Positions 58,985 to 64,000 of a stretch of 64,000 bases of DNA are shown in pieces; the stretch's first letter is position 1, and each line of letters begins with the position of its first letter. The DNA is from Lotus japonicus. Taxonomy: Eukaryota; Streptophyta; Magnoliopsida; Fabales; Fabaceae. The position numbers were made by a program, and so were the translations under genes. The stretch lies in contig NC_080042.1 in NCBI RefSeq assembly GCF_012489685.1, positions 37,577,158 through 37,641,157 of the forward strand, read 5' to 3'. Under the pieces are notes generated by a model that was given only the letters and a program-made list of their open reading frames with translations, made no database searches and had not been told where the DNA came from.

Positions 58985-60073
58985 CAAAAAGTGTCTTGTT
59001 GTACCACAATAAGTTTAAGCTCATGATATTCCTCCATTGAATGTGATGCAAGTTCGTAGAGCTCAACTAAATGTCAGTGTTTAAGGTTAAGGGTTAAGGT
59101 TTTAGGGCTTAGGGTTTAGGTTTTAGAGTAGCACAAAAGTATAAAGAGGCCAACATGCTTATGGAGGACATAAATTTAAAGTCATGTTATTAATCTATTG
59201 TATGTGATATGAGATCGTAGAGCTCAACTAAAACTTACTACAAATGGAGAATTGTAACGAGATAAGTAGTGTAGGAACAAAGGAGAAAGAGGCCAAAATA
59301 TTGCTTGAGTGGAGAAATTCGTCCCTAATGACCAAAAGAGTCTTGTTGTACCACAATAAGTTTAAGCTCATGATATTCCTCCATCGAATGTCATACAAGT
59401 TCGTAGAGCTCAACTAAATGTCGGTGTTTAAGGTTAAGGGTTAAGGGTTTAGGGATTAGGGTTTAGGTTTTAGAGTAGGAAAAAAGTATAAAGAGGTCAA
59501 CATGCTAATGAGAGGACATAAATCTAAAATCGTGTTATTAACCTATTGTATGTGATATGAGATCGTAGAGCTCAACTAAAACTTACTACAAATGGAGAAT
59601 TGTAACGAAATAAGTAGAGTAGGAACAAAGGAGAAAAAGGCCAAAATATTGCTTGAGAGGAGAAATTCGTCCCTAATGACCAAAAGAGTCTTGTTGTACC
59701 ACAATAAGTTTAAGCTCATGATATTCCTCCATTGAATGTGATGCAAGTTCGTAGAGCTCAACTAAATGTCAGTGTTTAAGGTTAAGGGTTATGGTTTTAG
59801 GGCTTAGGGTTTAGGTTTTAGAGTAGCACAAAAGTATAAAGAGGCCAACATGCTTATGGAGGACATAAATTTAAAATCATGTTATTAATCTATTGTATGT
59901 GATATGAGATCGTAGAGCTCAACTAAAACTTACTACAAATGGAGAATTGTAACGAGATAAGTAGTGTAGGAACAAAGGAGAAAGAGGCCAAAATATTGCT
60001 TGAGGGGAGAAATTCGTCCCTAATGACCAAAAGAGTCTTGTTGTACCACTATAAGTTTAAGCTCATGATATTC
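58985..60073. repeat. Satellite between solo LTR and Sirevirus, copy 2
   Basis: Equivalent of 49014-50102: about three monomers ending CATGATATTC at the Sirevirus LTR. Confidence 0.9.
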
Positions 60074-61283
60074 TGTAAGATCAAGTTTTGATCTAGTAGT
60101 ACAACTCTATGTTTTGATGATTACAAGTTAACCTTTTGATATGAACAATTGTGGTACTCTAACGTGTTTTTCTGAGTGTGCTATTTACAGACTCTGACCT
60201 CAACTCAATCTCACACAAATCAGAAGCACTGTGTATAAAGAGCGACCCAAGCAACGCTTTCGCATTCACCATGTTCAGTATGAACAGTGGAAAAGCTTCA
60301 GAAGTTCTGAAGTTATACAAACTCTGATGTGGACTCAGTCACTAGAAGTTCTGAAGATCCAGAAAGTCTGATAACCAAGAAACACTGAAGGCTCAGATAT
60401 TCTGATGGTGTAGAAGACTCTGAAGATCCAGAAGCTGATTAGTGAAATTCTGATGTCCAGAAGCAAGATACTCTGAAGACCATGTACTTCCCTCTGAGTT
60501 CAGAATCAGAAGAAACAATGGTCAGAGGATCTGGGCTTTCCCTCTGACTCTGATCAACCGGCTTCACAAGTTCCAACATGAAGCTTTCTCCTGATCAGAA
60601 GTCTCCTAGGTTTAAAGGTCAAGTCGCTATCCAAGTACAAAAGCAACTGTACCTTCCTGACGACCTACCTAACAGTCTCAGACACAGCAGAAGCTGGATT
60701 TTCCAGAACTGCCCTCCAACGGTAGCATTTCCCATGCAACGCTCAACCCTAATCCTTGGAGTATATAAAGAGGCTGAAGACTGAAAGAAGCGGCTAGAAG
60801 CATTCACATACGCGCAAGACAAATTCAAATTCTTCTAAGCTTTCTTTCATCTGAAATTCATTGAGTTTACTATTAGCTTTTTAGAAGCAAATCTCTTGTA
60901 AACAATTCTCTGATAAACAGTTTTTTTAGTTCCTTTAGGAGATCAAGGTTGATCGGATCCTAGAGAAGACTAAGAGAGTGAATCTTAGTGTGAGCTAAGT
61001 CAGTGTAATTGTTAGTCACTTGTAGGTTTCAAGTGCAGTTGTAACTCTTACCTGATTAGTGGATTGCCTTCATTCTAAGAAGGAAGAAATCACCTTAACG
61101 GGTGGACTGGAGTAGCTTGAGTGATTTATCAAGTGAACCAGGATAAAATCCTTGTGTGCTTTTCTATCTCTTATCTTTAGCACTTAAGTTCTCGAAAGAT
61201 TTGTCAAAATCTTTAAGGTGGAAGCTTTATCTTGAAAACGTTATTCAAACCCCCCCCCCTTTCTACCGTTTTTCATACCTTCA
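60074..61283 (+). mobile_element. 5' LTR of Sirevirus copy 2
   Basis: 1,210 bp, TGTAAGATCAAG to ATACCTTCA, the duplicate of 50103-51312. TATA box TATATAAA at 60762-60769. The satellite TATTC precedes it. Confidence 0.92.
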
Positions 61284-61285
61284 AT

Positions 61286-61297
61286 TGGTATCAGAGC
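61286..61297 (+). other. Primer-binding site, copy 2
   Basis: TGGTATCAGAGC, matching initiator tRNA-Met, two bases after the LTR. Confidence 0.9.
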
Positions 61298-61355
61298 GCA
61301 AGTTCGGATTACCACACCTAACAGTGTTCAGTGATCCGGGCCGGTGTGAAAAACA

Positions 61356-63257
61356 ATGGCTGCCACCACCAGTGAAACTCAAAGAGATGGTTACAATGCA
61401 AAGCCTCCTATGTTCGACGGTCAAAGGTTCGAATATTGGAAAGATAGACTGGAAAGTTTCTTTCTGGGTTTCGATGCAGATCTCTGGGATATTATTGTGG
61501 ATGGCTACGAGCGTCCAGTTGATGCAGATGGCAAGAAGATCCCAAGGTCAGAGATGACTGCAGATCAAAAGAAGCTGTACTCACAACATCACAAAGCAAG
61601 AGCAATTCTTCTAAGTGCTATTTCCTATGAAGAGTACCAGAAGATTACAGATCGTGAGTTTGCGAAAGGAATTTTCGAATCTCTGAAGATGTCTCATGAA
61701 GGAAACAAGAAAGTCAAAGAATTGTCTTTAATCCAAAAGTATGAATCCTTCATCATGGAGCCAAATGAGTCCATTGAAGAAATGTTCTCCAGATTTCAGT
61801 TGCTTGTAGCTGGCATACGACCTCTCAACAAGAGCTACACAACAAAAGATCATGTCATAAGGGTCATCAGGTGTCTTCCTGAAAGTTGGATGCCTTTAGT
61901 GACTTCAATAGAGCTCACGAGAGATGTTGAGAATATGAGTTTAGAAGAACTCATCAGCATTTTGAAATGCCATGAGCTGAAGCGCTCAGAGATGCAAGAT
62001 CTGAGGAAAAAGTCCATAGCCTTGAAATCTAAATCTGAAAAGGCTAAGGCTGAGAAGTCAAAAGCTCTTCAAGCTGAAGAAGAAGAATCTGAAGAAGAAT
62101 CTGAAGATTCTGATGAAGATGAGCTGACTCTGATCTCCAAGAGACTCAATCGCATCTGGAAGCACAGGCAGAGCAAATACAAAGGCTCTGGAAAGGCAAA
62201 AGGAAAGTCTGAATCCTCAGGTAAGAAGAAGTCCTCACTTAAGGAAGTCACATGCTTTGAGTGCAAAGAATCAGGGCACTACAAAAGTGACTGTCCAAAG
62301 TTGAAGAAGGACAAGAAGCCAAAGAAGCACTTCAAGACAAAGAAGAGTCTGATGGTGACATTTGATGAATCAGAGTCAGAGGATGTTGACTCTGATGGTG
62401 AAGTCCAAGGACTCATGGCTATTGTCAAAGACAAAGAAGGAGAGTCAAAGGGAGCTGTTGACTCTGACTCAGAATCAGAAGGAGATCCTAACTCAGACGA
62501 TGAAAATGAGGTATTCGCTTCTTTCTCTACCTCTGAACTGAAACATGCATTGTCTGATATCATGGATAAGTATAACTCCTTATTGTCTAAGCATAAGAAG
62601 CTGAAAAAGGACTTATCTGCTGTTTCCAAGACTCCTTCTGAACATGAGAAAATTATTTCTGATTTGAAAAATGATAATCATGCTTTGATCAATTCTAACT
62701 CTGTGCTTAAGAACCAGATTGCTAAGTTAGAAGAAATTGTTGCTTGTGATGCCTCTGATTGTAGAAATGAGTCTAAGTATGAAAAGTCTTTTCAAAGATT
62801 CCTAGCTAAAAGCGTGGATAGAAGCTTAATGGCTTCAATGATCTATGGCGTAAGCAGAAATGGAATGCATGGCATTGGCTATTCTAAACCAATTAGAAAT
62901 GAGCCCTCTGTGTCTAAAGCTAAATCCTTGTATGAATGCTTTGTTCCCTCTGGTACCATATTGCCTGATCCTGTACCTGCTAAAGTTGCTAAAAACCCTC
63001 TTAAAAAGGGATCTTTCTCTATGTCTAAATATCATGCAAATATTCCTTTAAAATATCATGTTGAGACACCCAAGGTGATGAGAACCTCTGGGGTAACTAA
63101 CAAGAAAGGACCCAGAAAGTGGGTACCTAAGGACAAGATTATCTATGTTGCAGATATCCTTGATAGCTCCACTGAAACACCAATCATGGTATCTGGACAG
63201 TGGATGCTCGCGTCACATGACAGGAGAAAGGCGTATGTTCCAAGAGCTAAAACTTAA
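61356..63257 (+). CDS. gag: Sirevirus Gag polyprotein
   Basis: 633 residues from ATG in AAACAATGGCTGCC (MAATTSETQRDG) to TAA at 63255. Residues about 20-215 are the copia-type gag domain (UBN2-like), with W, Y and L-rich helices and the LSLIQKYESFIMEPNESIEE region. About 225-260 is Lys/Glu-rich. The zinc knuckle C-X2-C-X4-H-X4-C is at 300-313 (62253-62294), expected to bind RNA for packaging. An acidic Ser/Asp/Glu stretch (about 335-400) and a coiled-coil-like part (about 405-470) follow. The last ~50 residues overlap the pol frame; the final ~23 (after TPIM) are the shifted reading of the protease region and probably not functional. This copy is complete where copy 1 is cut at residue 474. 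Confidence 0.9.
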   Translation: MAATTSETQRDGYNAKPPMFDGQRFEYWKDRLESFFLGFDADLWDIIVDGYERPVDADGKKIPRSEMTADQKKLYSQHHKARAILLSAISYEEYQKITDREFAKGIFESLKMSHEGNKKVKELSLIQKYESFIMEPNESIEEMFSRFQLLVAGIRPLNKSYTTKDHVIRVIRCLPESWMPLVTSIELTRDVENMSLEELISILKCHELKRSEMQDLRKKSIALKSKSEKAKAEKSKALQAEEEESEEESEDSDEDELTLISKRLNRIWKHRQSKYKGSGKAKGKSESSGKKKSSLKEVTCFECKESGHYKSDCPKLKKDKKPKKHFKTKKSLMVTFDESESEDVDSDGEVQGLMAIVKDKEGESKGAVDSDSESEGDPNSDDENEVFASFSTSELKHALSDIMDKYNSLLSKHKKLKKDLSAVSKTPSEHEKIISDLKNDNHALINSNSVLKNQIAKLEEIVACDASDCRNESKYEKSFQRFLAKSVDRSLMASMIYGVSRNGMHGIGYSKPIRNEPSVSKAKSLYECFVPSGTILPDPVPAKVAKNPLKKGSFSMSKYHANIPLKYHVETPKVMRTSGVTNKKGPRKWVPKDKIIYVADILDSSTETPIMVSGQWMLASHDRRKAYVPRAKT

Positions 63258-64000
63258 GCCTGGAGGCGAAGTTGGCTTTGGAGGAAATGAAAAGGGTAAA
63301 ATTGTTGGTACTGGTACTATTTGTGTAGATAGTAGTCCATGCATTGATAATGTGTTATTGGTAGACGGCTTAACACATAACTTATTGTCTATAAGTCAAT
63401 TAGCTGACAAGGGTTATGATGTTATATTCAATCAAAAGTCCTGCCGGGCTGTAAGTCAAATCGATGGCTCTGTTCTGTTTAACAGCAAGAGGAAGAACAA
63501 CATTTATAAGATCAGATTATCTGAGTTGGAGGCTCAGAATGTGAAGTGCCTTCTGTCTATTAATGAAGAGCAGTGGGTATGGCATAGACGGTTAGGGCAT
63601 GCCAGTATGAGAAAGATTTCTCAGGTGAGCAAGCTAAACCTTGTCAGGGGCTTACCCAATCTGAAGTTCGCTTCAGACGCTCTTTGTGAAGCATGTCAGA
63701 AAGGCAAATTCACAAAAGTCCCTTTCAAGGCAAAGAATGTTGTCTCAACCTCAAGGCCGTTGGAACTTCTGCATATCGACCTTTTTGGACCAGTGAAAAC
63801 TGAGTCTATAGGTGGCAAGAGATATGGGATGGTTATCGTTGATGACTATAGCCGCTGGACATGGGTAAAGTTTCTAACCCGCAAGGATGAGTCTCATGCT
63901 GTGTTCTCTACCTTCATTGCCCAAGTGCAAAACGAGAAGGCTTGTAGGATTGTGCGTGTCAGAAGTGACCATGGTGGAGAGTTTGAGAATGACAAGTTTG
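63097..64000 (+). CDS. pol: Sirevirus Pol: protease and integrase start (partial)
   Basis: An open frame from just after TAA (63094-63096) to the window edge, one base forward (+1) of gag and overlapping it by 161 bases. The protease motif WYLDSGCSRHMTG is at 63187-63225 (catalytic Asp codon 63196-63198). The GAG-pre-integrase and zinc region has H-X4-H (63583-63600, HRRLGH) and C-X2-C (63685-63696, CEAC). The integrase core shows its first Asp in LHIDLFGP (63778-63780), DDYSRWTW, and its second Asp in SDHGGEF (63967-63969). The third acidic residue lies beyond the window. Domain order protease-integrase is that of Ty1/copia. No stop codon interrupts it. No own ATG is needed if it is made as a Gag-Pol fusion, but then a +1 frame change is required. 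Confidence 0.88.

Larger units (their letters stand above)
53990..62776. repeat. Segmental duplication, copy 2
   Basis: The partner of 44020-52805. It contains the same satellite, solo LTR, satellite, Sirevirus LTR and gag in the same order and orientation. At 62777 it continues into the rest of gag and pol, so this copy holds the undisturbed right junction. Confidence 0.9.
60074..64000 (+). mobile_element. Sirevirus copy 2, 5' part, continues past the window
   Basis: LTR (60074-61283), primer-binding site, gag, then protease and integrase coding sequence to the last base of the window. Reverse transcriptase, RNase H, any envelope-like gene and the 3' LTR would lie to the right. It belongs to the same family as the element ending at 7055 but has a different LTR variant. 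Confidence 0.9.

Noticed and set aside
7267..59761. Dozens of 61-96-codon minus-strand open frames of the form MSSTNLHHIQWRN... repeated along the array
   Set aside because: They begin at TTG, recur once per satellite monomer, and differ by frameshifts and neutral-looking changes between subtypes. This is one chance open frame copied with the satellite, not a gene family.

Overview
This window is eukaryotic, gene-poor, repeat-dense plant DNA, most likely pericentromeric heterochromatin of a papilionoid legume. The retrotransposon proteins and LTRs resemble those I know from clovers (Trifolium), but I assign the genus from memory and not from a search. No host gene, tRNA or rRNA was seen. Everything recognisable is LTR-retrotransposon sequence or one satellite family with a 347-348 bp monomer.

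Layout. (1) 1-7055 is the 3' part of a Ty1/copia Sirevirus. It holds an envelope-like gene (1570-4449), a small antisense coiled-coil gene (4715-5059, minus strand) with its own TATA box and polyadenylation signal, four polypurine-tract-like motifs, and the 3' LTR (5845-7055). A solo LTR of a Ty3/gypsy-type element (170-1493, target duplication ACGAT) is nested in the leader of the envelope-like gene. (2) 7056-44652 is a satellite array of about 108 monomers by length, broken by a 100-N gap (43920-44019). Its left side is diverged and irregular. From about 16 kb it shows tetramer, dimer and then hexamer (2,088 bp) higher-order repeats, plus a duplication of about 8.7 kb inside the array. The 6-7 kb before the gap is full of single-base deletions that look like unpolished assembly. 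(3) 44653-49013 is a 4.36-kb solo LTR on the minus strand with target duplication CAAAA, carrying a 14-unit, ~60-bp minisatellite. (4) Three satellite monomers (49014-50102) lead into a 5'-truncated-length Sirevirus copy consisting of LTR, primer-binding site and part of gag (50103-52805), cut off inside gag and joined to satellite. (5) After 1.8 kb of satellite, the whole block repeats with an offset of 9,971 bp (53990-62776): the same solo LTR, satellite and Sirevirus. Here the Sirevirus is not truncated and runs through gag into pol up to the window edge.

History as I read it: the satellite array came first. Sireviruses and a large-LTR element then inserted into it independently, all in nearly the same 42 bp of the monomer. 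The LTR element and the nested gypsy element collapsed to solo LTRs. A recent tandem duplication of about 10 kb copied one solo LTR plus the 5' part of a Sirevirus, and its breakpoint created a gag-satellite chimeric reading frame. Possible novelty lies in the antisense gene, the two-part satellite monomer with telomere-like tract and half-monomer exchanges, and the nested higher-order structure. There is no sign of a bacterial-type defence or other operon-like system.
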